Numbered from the stretch's first letter, positions 33,190-41,987 are shown. The stretch is DNA of 64,000 nt from Bosea vaviloviae (GCF_001741865.1 NZ_CP017147.1:1975001-2039000); one strand, 5' to 3'. The notes: generated by a model from the sequence alone, not told the origin. Program-made: numbers and translations.

Positions 33190-34158
33190 ATGTCGTCCGA
33201 TGCCGATCTGCTCGCCGACCGCCGCAGCCTCAGGCGAAAGCTGACGCTCTGGCGGCTGTTCGCCGTCCTCGGCGTGCTTGCCGCGGCTGTCGTTGCAGGC
33301 CTCGCCTGGAGCGGACGCACGCCCGGCTCGCTCAGCCAAGCCCATATAGCCCGCGTCACCATCTCCGGCTTCATCTCGGGCGACCGGCGCACGCTCGAAC
33401 TGATCAAGTCGCTGGAGGACAGCAAGGCCTCGGCCGTGCTGCTCAAGATCGACAGCCCGGGCGGGACGACTTCGGGCTCGGAGGCGCTGTTCGATGCGCT
33501 GCGCCGACTGGCGGCGAAGAAGCCGATGGTCTCGGTGGTCGATGGCCTGGCGGCCTCGGGCGGCTATATCGCCGCGCTCGGCTCCGATCGCATCGTGGCG
33601 CGCCAGACCTCGCTCGTCGGCTCGATCGGTGTGCTCTTTCAGATCCCCAATGTCGGGCGGCTGATGGAGACGGTCGGCCTCAAGCTCGAGGAGATCAAGT
33701 CGAGCCCGCTGAAGGCAGCGCCCAACGGCTTCGAGCCGACCTCGCCGGAGGCGCGCGCGGCGCTCCAGAGCGTCGTCGACGACAATTACGACTGGTTCAA
33801 GCGGCTGGTACGCGAGCGCCGTCATCTCAGCGATCCCGAGGTCGCGGCGGTGTCCGACGGCCGGGTGCATTCCGGCCGGCAGGGCGCGGTTCTGAAGCTG
33901 ATCGACGAGATCGGCGGCGAGCCGGAAGCCATTGCCTGGCTCGAACGCGAGAAGGGCGTGGCGAAGGATCTTGCGGTTCGCGATTGGCGTCGCCGCAGCG
34001 AATCATCCTCCTACGGGCTATGGAGTGCCGGCGAGGCGTTGGCGCGCGCCGCCGGGTTCGAAACCGTGGCGAGCCTTATCGCGCGTGCGGCCGAACAACC
34101 GATCGGTTTGCGTCTTGACGCGCCCTTGGCGCTCTGGCAGCCTGCAGTCGAAAAATGA
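33190..34158 (+). CDS. sppA: Signal peptide peptidase SppA
   Basis: This 322-residue membrane-anchored serine protease of the S49 family degrades cleaved signal peptides. One N-terminal helix ([21 protein letters not shown]) anchors it. The nucleophile Ser lies in [17 protein letters not shown], and the general-base Lys is in [36 protein letters not shown] is also typical. The ihfB gene follows after 28 bp, the standard order in alphaproteobacteria. Confidence 0.95.
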   Translation: MSSDADLLADRRSLRRKLTLWRLFAVLGVLAAAVVAGLAWSGRTPGSLSQAHIARVTISGFISGDRRTLELIKSLEDSKASAVLLKIDSPGGTTSGSEALFDALRRLAAKKPMVSVVDGLAASGGYIAALGSDRIVARQTSLVGSIGVLFQIPNVGRLMETVGLKLEEIKSSPLKAAPNGFEPTSPEARAALQSVVDDNYDWFKRLVRERRHLSDPEVAAVSDGRVHSGRQGAVLKLIDEIGGEPEAIAWLEREKGVAKDLAVRDWRRRSESSSYGLWSAGEALARAAGFETVASLIARAAEQPIGLRLDAPLALWQPAVEK

Positions 34159-34186
34159 TGTTGATACAAGCGGTTATATTGGACAC

Positions 34187-34471
34187 ATGATTAAATCCGA
34201 ACTCGTCCAGCGCATCGCTGAGCGCAACACGCACCTCTACCAGCGCGATATTGAAAACATCGTCACGTCGATCCTCGACGAGGTCGTCAAGGCGCTGGCG
34301 CGCGGCGACCGGGTCGAGCTGCGCGGCTTCGGAGCCTTCTCCCGAAAGGCCCGCTCGGCGCGGGTCGGCCGCAATCCCCGCACGGGTGACGCCGTCGAGG
34401 TCGAGGAAAAGTTCGTTCCGGTCTTCAAGACCGGCAAGGAGCTTCGGCTGCGGCTGAACGGCAAGGCGTAA
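34187..34471 (+). CDS. ihfB: Integration host factor beta subunit
   Basis: This 94-residue DNA-bending protein starts [20 protein letters not shown] and has [30 protein letters not shown], the proline-containing arm that inserts in the minor groove, follows, then [15 protein letters not shown]. It pairs with IhfA to bend DNA in replication, recombination and transcription. The ATG is chosen to give the normal N-terminus; a longer open frame upstream overlaps sppA. Confidence 0.95.
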   Translation: MIKSELVQRIAERNTHLYQRDIENIVTSILDEVVKALARGDRVELRGFGAFSRKARSARVGRNPRTGDAVEVEEKFVPVFKTGKELRLRLNGKA

Positions 34472-34481
34472 AGCCTCTCTC

Positions 34482-34592
34482 AGCCCTCATCCCGAGAAGC
34501 CGCGAAGCGGCGTCTCGACGGATGGTCCAGAGCGGGCTGAAACATCCCTCGAGATGCTATTTCCGCCGAAATAGCTTGCCAGGATGAGGGCT
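34482..34592. repeat. 111 bp element with 11 bp terminal inverted repeats
   Basis: The ends are AGCCCTCATCC and GGATGAGGGCT. Inside are the hairpins AAGCCGCGAAGCGGCG and CTATTTCCGCCGAAATAG. The end motif CCCTCATCC/GGATGAGGG is the same as in the element inserted within cobN, so both probably belong to one family. Confidence 0.85.
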
Positions 34593-34618
34593 CGCGATAG
34601 CCGCTGAAAGGAACTCCG

Positions 34619-34957
34619 ATGAAATCCTTCTTCAAGGCCCTGATTCTGGTTCCGGTCGCCCTGGCGATCGTGCTGTTTTCCGTCGCCAATCGGAAGTCGG
34701 TTCCGCTGTCCTTCGACCCGTTCAGTCGCGACGCGCCGGTGTTCGTCTTTGACGTGCCGCTGTTCGCGGTCGTTCTGGCGGCGATTGCGGTCGGCATCCT
34801 GATCGGCGGCCTCGCCTCCTGGATTGCCCAGGGCAAGCACCGCAAGGCGGCCCGCCGCAACCGCCGCGAGGCCGAGACGCTGCGCGGCGAGGCGCAGATG
34901 CTGCGCGCCGCCGTGCCCGATTCCGCCTTGCCGGCGCTGACCAGCGGTAGGGGCTGA
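34619..34957 (+). CDS. LapA-domain (DUF1049) inner membrane protein
   Basis: The 112-residue protein has two hydrophobic helices (ALILVPVALAIVLFSVAN and FAVVLAAIAVGILIGGLASW) separated by a short RKSVPLSFDPF segment. A basic cytoplasmic tail with a short coiled-coil ends it. This is the layout of the LapA domain linked to lipopolysaccharide assembly in E. coli; the role here is by homology only. The stop overlaps the ATG of the next gene (TGATG), so the two are coupled. Confidence 0.85.
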   Translation: MKSFFKALILVPVALAIVLFSVANRKSVPLSFDPFSRDAPVFVFDVPLFAVVLAAIAVGILIGGLASWIAQGKHRKAARRNRREAETLRGEAQMLRAAVPDSALPALTSGRG

Positions 34958-35910
34958 TGCGGCTGTTCGACAATGGCGAGATCGACGCCGCCCTGACCTT
35001 TCCCCGCCTGATCGACACGCTCGACGAGGCCTTCCGCAGCGACGCGGCCCTGCCGCCGCGCAGCCATCATGACGTCAAGCGCCCCGATGGCGACCCGGCC
35101 GTGCTGCTGATCATGCCGGCCTGGAGCGCGCCTGGCGCCGAGAAGCCCTATATCGGCACCAAGATCGTCTCGGTCTTCTTCGGCAACGGCAAGCGCAACC
35201 TGCCCGGCGTCATGGGCGCCTATCTGTTGATGGATGGGAACACCGGCCAGCCCCTGGCGGTGATGGACGGCAACCGCCTGACGCTGTGGCGCACGGCGGC
35301 GGCTTCGGCCCTGGCCGCGCGCTACATGGCCAGCCCTGCCGCCAGCCGCATGCTGATGGTCGGCGCCGGCAGCCTTGCGCCCTTCCTGGTCAAGGCGCAT
35401 CGCGCGGTCAGGCCGCTGACCGATATCGCCATCTGGGCGCGCCGGCCCGAAGCCGCCATCGCAGTGGTGGAAGAGCTTGCGCGTGACGGCATAGACGCCC
35501 GCGCGGTCACCGATCTCGAAGCCGAGGCGCGCACGGCCGACATCATCTCCTGCGCCACCAATGCGAGCGAGCCGCTGATCCAGGGCAAATGGCTGAAGCG
35601 CGACGCACATCTCGACCTGATCGGCGCCTTCACCATGCAGATGCGCGAGGCTGACGCCGAAGCGCTGAACCGCGCCCGCGTCATCGTCGACTCCAGGAAG
35701 GCGATCGATGAGGGCGGTGATGTCGCCGTCGCGATCACTGAGGGCAGCTACAGCGCCGACAGGATCGCCGGCACGCTGGCCGATCTCTGCCATGGCCGTA
35801 TCGCGGGCGCGGCGGAGGGTGGCGAGATCACGCTGTTCAAATCGGTCGGCGTCTCCTTGGAGGATCTGGCTGCCGCCGTGGCCGTCTGGGAAGCCTCTGC
35901 ACAAGCCTGA
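34957..35910 (+). CDS. Ornithine cyclodeaminase / mu-crystallin family protein
   Basis: This 317-residue NAD(P)-binding protein has YIGTKIVSVFFGNGKRNLPG, GNRLTLWRTAAASALAARYM and the nucleotide fold RMLMVGAGSLAPFLVKAHRA. CATNASEPLIQGKWL and HLDLIGAFTMQMRE follow. The family includes ornithine cyclodeaminase, alanine dehydrogenase and ketimine reductases; the substrate cannot be told. It overlaps the preceding LapA-type gene by one base. Confidence 0.88.
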   Translation: MRLFDNGEIDAALTFPRLIDTLDEAFRSDAALPPRSHHDVKRPDGDPAVLLIMPAWSAPGAEKPYIGTKIVSVFFGNGKRNLPGVMGAYLLMDGNTGQPLAVMDGNRLTLWRTAAASALAARYMASPAASRMLMVGAGSLAPFLVKAHRAVRPLTDIAIWARRPEAAIAVVEELARDGIDARAVTDLEAEARTADIISCATNASEPLIQGKWLKRDAHLDLIGAFTMQMREADAEALNRARVIVDSRKAIDEGGDVAVAITEGSYSADRIAGTLADLCHGRIAGAAEGGEITLFKSVGVSLEDLAAAVAVWEASAQA

Positions 35911-35954
35911 TCTACACCAGTGCCCAAACCTGATTTGTCAGCGGGGCGGCGCCG

Positions 35955-36128
35955 TCAGACCCGTACGGGCACGCCGCCGATCGCACCGAGCAGCCACAAG
36001 ATCACGGCGATGACCAGCACGAGGCCGAGCACGCCACCGAGGCCGGTGGTGCCATAGCTGCGATGGCCATAATAGCCTCCGCCGCCGAGCAGCAGCAGGA
36101 GCAGCAGGATGATGACGAGGGTGGACAT
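35955..36128 (-). CDS. DUF3309 small hydrophobic protein
   Basis: This 57-residue protein is almost entirely hydrophobic: MSTLVIILLLLLLLGGGGYYG, then GTTGLGGVLGLVLVIAVILWLL and VPVRV at the end. It matches the DUF3309 family of small two-helix membrane proteins with unknown function. It is convergent with the cyclodeaminase gene. The start ATG at 36128 has a GGGAA ribosome site nearby. Confidence 0.85.
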   Translation of the reverse strand: MSTLVIILLLLLLLGGGGYYGHRSYGTTGLGGVLGLVLVIAVILWLLGAIGGVPVRV

Positions 36129-36226
36129 CGGACATTCCCTTCCCTGATCGCGTGGTCGCATGGCGCGACGACCGAAAGTAGAAGGAGAACGTCAGCGGCG
36201 AGCCGCAAGTTCCGTGGACGGTGCGC

Positions 36227-36289
36227 CTATTCGACTTTGATCCCGACTTCCTTGATCAGGTCGCCTCATTTCTTCGGATCTGCCTGCAG
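36227..36289 (-). pseudogene. Remnant of the 3' end of a Bug-type (TctC) gene
   Basis: About 63 bp match the 3' end of the intact gene at 36907 with roughly four of five bases identical. Translated on the minus strand it reads LQADPKK, a stop in place of Trp, then GDLIKEVGIKVE and stop; the intact gene ends VQSEQKKWGDLIKEVGIRAE. Only the tail of a second paralogue remains. It abuts the stop of the PH-like gene. Confidence 0.85.
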
Positions 36290-36871
36290 CTAGCCTGTCC
36301 AGTTGCGGGCATTGACCTGTATTTTTTTGGCCGGCGGCCGTTGCTTTCTGAATGTCGCTTCGGCTTCCGCGGCGCGAGCCTCGAGAAGGGACTTCGGCAT
36401 CGGCACAAGATCCCAGCGATAGTGATGGATCGCCTCGATGATCCGCTCGCGGCTTGTCAGATGGACCAGTCCAAATCTCACGCTGCGCTGATCGGGATCG
36501 CTTGCGAGCGGTTGGACGGTCAACACGGTTCGGTCGAACCGAATGGCTTCGATTCTATTCCAATCAATAGATCGACGACGAAACGAAAATACGCGGAGGT
36601 CGCTTGGCGAGCAGGTGATCAAGGGAACTCGAAAAATCACCGGGAAAACAATAAGCGCGATATAAAATACAGTCATCGCCAGCAGCATGACAGATAATGC
36701 CGTGCGTGCTTCAAGTGGCAGGCTGTCAAACCAGGCACCTCTGATGGTGCCGAATGGTTTGTCTATGCGCTTATGGGACCACCAAAATACGTGAAGGGCC
36801 AGTAATGACACTACAAGCGCCACCCCACCGCGCCAGTTCGCCCTCACCTTGATTTCGCTCCGAGGCTCCAT
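36290..36871 (-). CDS. Membrane protein with PH-like region, unknown function
   Basis: The 193-residue protein has two hydrophobic helices (VALVVSLLALHVFWW and ALSVMLLAMTVFYIALIVF). A soluble part follows with LRVFSFRRRSIDWNRIEAIR and FDRTVLTVQPL, the look of a bacterial pleckstrin-homology-like domain. The start MEPRSEIKVRANW at 36871 is preferred; a longer frame would run into the 3' end of the Bug-type gene. It is flanked on both sides by copies of the same TctC 3' end, and its composition is less GC-rich than its neighbours, which points to acquisition. Confidence 0.65.
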   Translation of the reverse strand: MEPRSEIKVRANWRGGVALVVSLLALHVFWWSHKRIDKPFGTIRGAWFDSLPLEARTALSVMLLAMTVFYIALIVFPVIFRVPLITCSPSDLRVFSFRRRSIDWNRIEAIRFDRTVLTVQPLASDPDQRSVRFGLVHLTSRERIIEAIHHYRWDLVPMPKSLLEARAAEAEATFRKQRPPAKKIQVNARNWTG

Positions 36872-36906
36872 CCCCTTAGTCGTTGCACGCGACGGTTGAG
36901 GAATGG

Positions 36907-37890
36907 TTATTCGGCCCTGATCCCGACCTCCTTGATCAGATCGCCCCATTTCTTCTGCTCGGACTGCACGAAGGCTGCGAGCTCCGCCGGGGTGTTGCCG
37001 ACGGGTTCGGCCGCCAGCAGATCCATCTTGGCGCGGACGCCAGGATCCGCGATCGCGGTCTTGGTGTCGGCCTGGACCCTGTCGACGATCGCCTTGGGCG
37101 TCTTCGCCGGCGCGAACAGCGCAAACCAGGAGGAGACGTCGAAGCCAGGCACGACATCGGCGATCGGCGCGAATTCCTGAGCGGTCGGAGAGCGTTTCGC
37201 AGTGGTGACGCCGAAGCCGCGGATCGAGCCGGCCCGCGCCTGCGGCAGGGCCGAGGTGATGTTGTCGAACATCAGGTCGACGCGCCCGCCGATCAGGTCC
37301 TGGATCGCCTGGGACGAGCCGCGATAGGGCACATGCACCATCTTGGTGCCGGTCAGCTTCTGGAACAATTCACCGGCAAGATGGATCGAGGTACCGACGC
37401 CCGAGGAGGCATAGCTCAGCTTGCCGGGATTGGCCTTGGCGTAGGCGACGAGCTCGGCAGTGTCCTTGACCGGCAGCTCCTTGCTGACCACGAGCAGGTT
37501 CGGCACCATCGCGACCATGGTGATGGGGCTGAGGTCCTTGATCGGGTCGTAATTGACCTTGGCGTAGAGATAGGGGTTCGCGACGAGCCCGACCGAGCCG
37601 ATCAGCAGCGTGTCGCCGTTCGGCTCGGACCGCGTCGCCGCGTCGACGCCGATATTGCCGCCCGCGCCCGGCCGGTTCTCGACGACGAGATTCGTGCTCC
37701 AGGCGTGGCCGAGCTTGTCGGCGACGAGCCGGCCGAGAATATCGGTCGCCCCGCCGGGCGGGAACGGTACGATGAGCTTGATTGTGCGGCCCTGCGGCCA
37801 GGCAGCCTGAGCGAAAGCCGCCTGCGGCAGGGCAAGACTGGCACTGAGCGCAGCAAGCATGCTGCGGCGGTCGATCGTGAAATCGGTCAT
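36907..37890 (-). CDS. Bug/TctC family periplasmic solute-binding protein
   Basis: This 327-residue secreted protein has a twin-arginine-like start (DRRSMLAALSASLALPQAAFA), then IKLIVPFPPGGATDILGR. VENRPGAGGNIGVDA and ASSGVGTSIHLAGELF follow, then VPYRGSSQAIQDLIGG. These are signatures of tripartite tricarboxylate transporter binding proteins, which often occur as orphans in large numbers. No tctAB membrane genes are nearby. The ligand is unknown. A second, degenerate 3' end lies at 36227. Confidence 0.92.
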   Translation of the reverse strand: MTDFTIDRRSMLAALSASLALPQAAFAQAAWPQGRTIKLIVPFPPGGATDILGRLVADKLGHAWSTNLVVENRPGAGGNIGVDAATRSEPNGDTLLIGSVGLVANPYLYAKVNYDPIKDLSPITMVAMVPNLLVVSKELPVKDTAELVAYAKANPGKLSYASSGVGTSIHLAGELFQKLTGTKMVHVPYRGSSQAIQDLIGGRVDLMFDNITSALPQARAGSIRGFGVTTAKRSPTAQEFAPIADVVPGFDVSSWFALFAPAKTPKAIVDRVQADTKTAIADPGVRAKMDLLAAEPVGNTPAELAAFVQSEQKKWGDLIKEVGIRAE

Positions 37891-38042
37891 GACAGTCAAT
37901 CTCTCCCTGGGACCGTGCCGCGGGGCTTGAGGCCCGCTTGCTGCTTGCCGGTAGGCTGCCGCCTCGGTAGGGACTTGTCCACCGGCATTTGCGCCCACGC
38001 CTGGTCTTGACCTTTGGGGGGCAACGCGCCGATTCTCAGCTC

Positions 38043-38990
38043 ATGCGCGCCCTGAACCGCCGAATCGCCGCCGTCTTCGTCCTGCTCTCGGGCATCGTCG
38101 TCCCGGCGCTCGCCCATGCGCAGGATACGGCTGATGAGGAGGCGCGGCGCCGCGCTGCCAATATCGCGGCCTTTCCCGACGCGGCGCGTGCGCTCTTCGG
38201 CCAGAAGACCGCGCCGGCGGATATGCGCGCCCGCGCCATCGGCTCCTATGCGCGCGGCTGCCTGGCGGGCGCGACCGCTTTGCCGGTCGATGGGCCGAGC
38301 TGGCAGGTGATGCGGCTCAATCGCAACCGCAACTGGGGCCATCCGATCCTGATCGACTATCTCGAAAAGCTCGCGCACGACGTGCCGAAGATCAATGGCT
38401 GGCCGGGAATCCTGGTCGGCGACATCTCGCAGCCGCGCGGCGGGCCGATGCTGACCGGCCATGCCTCGCACCAGATCGGCCTCGACGCCGATCTCTGGCT
38501 GACGCCGATGCCGAGGGAGCGGCTCGACCGCAGCGAGCGCGAGAACATGCCGGCCGTCAACATGGCCCGCGCCGACTGGCGCGACATCGATCCGAAGAAC
38601 TGGACGCCGGCGCAGACCAAGCTGATCAAGACCGTCGCCAATGAGTCGCGCGTCGAGCGCATCTTCGTCAACCCGGCGCTGAAAGTGGCGCTCTGCCGCG
38701 AGGCCGGGAGCGATCGTGCCTGGCTCAACAAGGTCAGGCCGATGTGGGGCCACAACTACCATTTCCATGTCCGGATGGTCTGCCCGGCGGGAATGGAGGG
38801 GTGCCAGGGCCAGGAGCCGCCCAATTTCGGCGATGGCTGCGGCGAGGAGCTCTCGGGCTGGATCGAGCGCCAGCGCACCGCCTTCTTCGCGCCGAAGAAG
38901 CCGCGCACCGGCCCGGCGCCGAAGCCCAAGCCGCCAATGTCGCTCGACGCGCTGCCAGCCGAGTGCCGGCAGGTGCTGCTGTCGCGGTGA
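38043..38990 (+). CDS. mepA: Penicillin-insensitive murein endopeptidase MepA
   Basis: The 315-residue periplasmic zinc LAS-type peptidase cuts cross-links in peptidoglycan. A signal peptide (NRRIAAVFVLLSGIVVPALAHA, cut before QD) is followed by ILVGDISQPRGGPMLTG. GHASHQIGLDADLWLTP supplies a zinc His and Asp, and GHNYHFHVRMVCP supplies the H-x-H. Cysteines near the C-terminus are as in the family. ATG at 38043 begins the signal peptide; an upstream in-frame start would place it inside the protein. Confidence 0.94.
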   Translation: MRALNRRIAAVFVLLSGIVVPALAHAQDTADEEARRRAANIAAFPDAARALFGQKTAPADMRARAIGSYARGCLAGATALPVDGPSWQVMRLNRNRNWGHPILIDYLEKLAHDVPKINGWPGILVGDISQPRGGPMLTGHASHQIGLDADLWLTPMPRERLDRSERENMPAVNMARADWRDIDPKNWTPAQTKLIKTVANESRVERIFVNPALKVALCREAGSDRAWLNKVRPMWGHNYHFHVRMVCPAGMEGCQGQEPPNFGDGCGEELSGWIERQRTAFFAPKKPRTGPAPKPKPPMSLDALPAECRQVLLSR

Positions 38991-39001
38991 CCGGCCTCTA
39001 C

Positions 39002-39071
39002 CGTCATTGCGAGCGCAGCGAAGCAATCCAGAGCAGCGCGCGCGACGTCCCCTAGATTGCTCGCAATGACG
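39002..39071. repeat. CGTCATTGCGAGC dispersed repeat
   Basis: CGTCATTGCGAGCGCAGCGA begins the copy and GCTCGCAATGACG ends it; 13 bp terminal arms are inverted. It also carries AAGCAATCCAGAGC. This is a very common intergenic repeat type in Hyphomicrobiales. It lies between convergent mepA and the extensin-like gene. Confidence 0.9.
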
Positions 39072-39101
39072 TGGCGCGGTTAACTCGATGCCTGGTTTCA
39101 G

Positions 39102-40226
39102 CTACCGACGCTGCGTGCGACCAGAGCTATAGGCGAACGGATCGTTCTGCGGCGTGATCACGGGCTTGGCCTGCTCCATGCCTTCCTGGTCGAGCACACC
39201 GGTGCCCTCGTCGTCGCCGACGATCACCTCTTCCGTCGGCGGCACCGAACCCGGCAAGGTCAGCGGGCCGCGCTGTTCGCTCGGCAGCGGCTGAGGCCGG
39301 TAGCGCGACTGGTTGAGCGGTTCACTCGCGGGCTCCTCGATGAAGCGCCTTTGCGCGTCGAGGCTCTGGCCGCCGCGATTGGTCGCGACGGGATAGCCGC
39401 CCTGCACCGAGCCCGGCGGCCGCAATCCATCGCCTGGCTGGCGCAGCATTGGACCGCCGGCGATGAGTGCGCCGATCTCGTCGCGCTGCTGCCCGCGCTG
39501 CGCCGACTGATACGGACGCGCCGGATCCGGCGGCGGCAGATTGTAGTTCGGGGTGTATTTGATGACCGGGTTGCAGATGTGCCGACCCTTGGCATGCCGG
39601 GCCAGGTCGATATGGATATGGTCGTAGTGGAACACGTTCGAGCCCGGTCCGAGAACGGTCGAGAAGTTCTCGCAGGCGCCGACGAACACTTCGCGCAGGA
39701 AGTTCTGCTCCTCCGGCGAGCCGCGCCAGCCGTCCTTGACCGTGATGTTGCGCCCGTCATTGAGCCGGAAGGAGAACACGTCCAGCGCATTGCCATAGGC
39801 GTGTTCGGAGGTGCGGCTGGTGCCGGTGCCGTTGTTCATGGCGCGGCAGGAATAGGAGCCGGCGCGCATCTCGATGACCTGCGCGCCGAGAACGTTCTGG
39901 GCGGCCGGCTGGACGACTTCGGCGAGCCATTTGTCGGTGGTCGCGACGACGGGGCAGGCGAGCGTGGCAGAGCTCGTCAGCCCGATGCCGCCATTGGCGA
40001 AGGCGGCGACCTTCAGCGGCTTTTCCATGCCGCAGGTGCCGGGGCCGTCGATCGGCTTGCTGCGCAGGCTGACATAGGAGGAGAGCTGCACCTGGCGCGA
40101 GGCCAGGCACTCCGCTTCGGCCTGGTCGCGCCAGGCCGCACGCTGCGGCTTCTGGAATTTTCCGCAGCCGGCAAGGCCGGCGCCGATCACGCCAAGAGCG
40201 ATGAGGGTGAGGTGAACGCGTCGCAT
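39102..40226 (-). CDS. Extensin-like lipoprotein with LAS-type zinc motif
   Basis: The 374-residue protein has a lipoprotein signal (LIALGVIGAGLAGC, lipobox Cys near residue 21). The extensin-like C-terminal domain follows: GPGTCGMEKPLKVAAF, then ATLACPVVATTDKWLAEVV. The block TSEHAYGNALDVFSFRL and later FHYDHIHIDLARH give H-x6-D and H-x-H, the zinc ligand pattern of M15/LAS peptidoglycan peptidases. The C-terminal third is Pro/Gly-rich and probably disordered. Enzyme activity is inferred, not shown. Convergent with mepA. Confidence 0.85.
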   Translation of the reverse strand: MRRVHLTLIALGVIGAGLAGCGKFQKPQRAAWRDQAEAECLASRQVQLSSYVSLRSKPIDGPGTCGMEKPLKVAAFANGGIGLTSSATLACPVVATTDKWLAEVVQPAAQNVLGAQVIEMRAGSYSCRAMNNGTGTSRTSEHAYGNALDVFSFRLNDGRNITVKDGWRGSPEEQNFLREVFVGACENFSTVLGPGSNVFHYDHIHIDLARHAKGRHICNPVIKYTPNYNLPPPDPARPYQSAQRGQQRDEIGALIAGGPMLRQPGDGLRPPGSVQGGYPVATNRGGQSLDAQRRFIEEPASEPLNQSRYRPQPLPSEQRGPLTLPGSVPPTEEVIVGDDEGTGVLDQEGMEQAKPVITPQNDPFAYSSGRTQRR

Positions 40227-40513
40227 GACCGATCAAATGCGACCCGTTTGGTGAACGGTTTCTCAACCGCCTGAGCCCGCGGCGCAACAGCCGGATTAAC
40301 TTTGGCGCTGCGGTTAACGGGATCTTAAGGCGCCACTGAGGGCTGTCCCAAGGTCATCCCGCGCCTCGATCGCCTGGGGACGATGGAGAAAGACGTCGGC
40401 CATGGCGAGGGCTATGAACGGGCGATCGCCGCAGTCAGCCATGTCCGAAAGCAGGCTGGTGCGGCTGGCACGCCGCATGCGAGACAGCATGAAGTGTCCG
40501 GAGATCGTCAGCC

Positions 40514-40741
40514 ATGACAGGCAAGGCCCGTTTCATCTTTCCCGTGCTCATGGCCGGCGTCATGGCCTTCCTGATGACGGCGCTGGTGACCTATCTCAAT
40601 CTCGGCTTCCCGCCGGATTTCGTGGCGCATTGGCTGCACGCCTTCGTCATCGCCTGGCCTTGCGCGGCCGGCGCCGCCTTCCTCGCGATCCCGCTCGCAC
40701 GGCGAGGGACGGCCCTCATCGTCAAGGTCATTGGAGAGTAG
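40514..40741 (+). CDS. DUF2798 small membrane protein
   Basis: The 75-residue protein has two hydrophobic helices: FIFPVLMAGVMAFLMTALVTYL and HAFVIAWPCAAGAAFLAIPLA, joined by NLGFPPDFVAHW. This is the DUF2798 layout. Function unknown. The TAG stop is one base before the next ATG, with GGAGAG inside the end of this gene acting as ribosome site, so it is coupled to the amidase. The 287 bp before it show only a GTTAAC pair, no clear promoter. Confidence 0.85.
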   Translation: MTGKARFIFPVLMAGVMAFLMTALVTYLNLGFPPDFVAHWLHAFVIAWPCAAGAAFLAIPLARRGTALIVKVIGE

Positions 40742-40742
40742 C

Positions 40743-41987
40743 ATGCAGAGCTTGCGCGACATCCTGCGCCGGATTGCGGCGGGCGAGATCACGGCAGCCG
40801 GTGCGCTGGCGCTGAGCGCTGCGCGGATCGCCGAATCCGAGCCGTCCATCCAGGCCTTCGCCAGCCGCCCGGCCGAGCTCGTCGCGGGAGCGGGTCCGCT
40901 TGCCGGCATCGCCTGCGGGGTCAAGGACATTATCGACACAGCCGATCTGCCGACGCAGATGGGCTCGGTGATCTATGAGGGCTGGCGGCCGCGCTCCGAC
41001 GCAGCCGTCGTGATGATGCTGAAGGCCACTGGTGCGACCGTCGCCGGCAAGACCCACACCACCGCCTTCGCCGCCAGTGATCCGGCGCCGACCCGCAATC
41101 CCCATGACCTCAGCGCGAGCCCCGGCGGGTCCTCGGCGGGTTCGGCTGCAGGGGTGGCGGCCGGCATGATCCCGCTCGCAATCGGCACGCAGACCGGCGG
41201 CTCGGTGATCCGGCCGAGCGCCTATTGCGGCGTGGCCGGCATCAAGCCGTCCTATGCGCTGCTGCCGACAGTCGGCGTGAAGCCGTTCTCCTGGTCGCTC
41301 GATACGCTGGGCCTGATGGCGGCAAGCGCCGATGATCTCGGCCTGGCGCTCGCCACGATTACGGGCCGGCCCGAACTGGACGCCGCCGCGGCGGAGTTGA
41401 AGGGCCTGCGCATCGGCGTGACCCGGCAGGATTTCGCCGGCGCGCCCGAGCAGGCTGCTGAGGCAGCGTTGCAACGCTTCTGCGAGATCGCGACCGGGGC
41501 TGGGGCGCAACTGGTCGATCTCGAAAGCCCGCAGGCCTTGTCGGAGGCCTTTCATGCCCATGTGCCGCTGCAGGGCTTTGAGGCGACGCAAGCCTTGGCC
41601 TGGGAATATGCCGAGCATCGCGAGCAGATCGCGCCGAAGCTGCGCGCCTATCTCGACGGCGCCCGCAGCGTCACGCCGGCGCAATATGACGAGGCGCGCC
41701 GGATCTCGCGGCGTGGCCGCGACGCGGCCCGCGCCTTCTTCGGCCAGGTCGATGTCGTGGTGAGCTATGCCGCCCCCGGCGAGGCGCCCGACACACTGGC
41801 CTCGACCGGCGATGCCCGCTTCAACCGGCTCTGGACCCTGCTCGGCGTGCCATGCCTGACGATCCCGGTGATGCGCGGCCCGCGCGGTCTGCCGGTCGGG
41901 ATTCAGGTCATAGCTGGATTTGGCGCCGATGATCGTGTCATCGCAGTGGCGAAGGCGCTGGAAACGCGTGTTGAACCAATCCGCTAA
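40743..41987 (+). CDS. Amidase signature family enzyme
   Basis: The 414-residue hydrolase has the Lys of the Ser-cisSer-Lys triad in GIACGVKDIIDTADLPTQMG and the amidase signature SASPGGSSAGSAAGVAAGM. GTQTGGSVIRPSAYCGVAG, with the nucleophile Ser, follows. These are relatives of GatA, aryl-acylamidases and allophanate-type enzymes; no GatC or GatB nearby, so it is not the tRNA amidotransferase. The substrate is unknown. Start ATG 40743 is chosen because GGAGAG lies just upstream. Confidence 0.88.
   Translation: MQSLRDILRRIAAGEITAAGALALSAARIAESEPSIQAFASRPAELVAGAGPLAGIACGVKDIIDTADLPTQMGSVIYEGWRPRSDAAVVMMLKATGATVAGKTHTTAFAASDPAPTRNPHDLSASPGGSSAGSAAGVAAGMIPLAIGTQTGGSVIRPSAYCGVAGIKPSYALLPTVGVKPFSWSLDTLGLMAASADDLGLALATITGRPELDAAAAELKGLRIGVTRQDFAGAPEQAAEAALQRFCEIATGAGAQLVDLESPQALSEAFHAHVPLQGFEATQALAWEYAEHREQIAPKLRAYLDGARSVTPAQYDEARRISRRGRDAARAFFGQVDVVVSYAAPGEAPDTLASTGDARFNRLWTLLGVPCLTIPVMRGPRGLPVGIQVIAGFGADDRVIAVAKALETRVEPIR

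Noticed and set aside
36872..36949. N-terminal extension of the PH-like membrane protein to 36949
   Set aside because: It would be the antisense-like reading of the conserved TctC 3' end; the ATG at 36871 starts right after it.
40290..40335. CtrA binding site from the paired TTAAC motifs upstream of the extensin-like gene
   Set aside because: The two TTAA motifs are separated by 14 bases, not the 7 expected for CtrA.
40402..40815. A 137-codon frame before and across the DUF2798 gene
   Set aside because: It overlaps the DUF2798 and amidase starts in another frame and its sequence has shadow composition with no motif.
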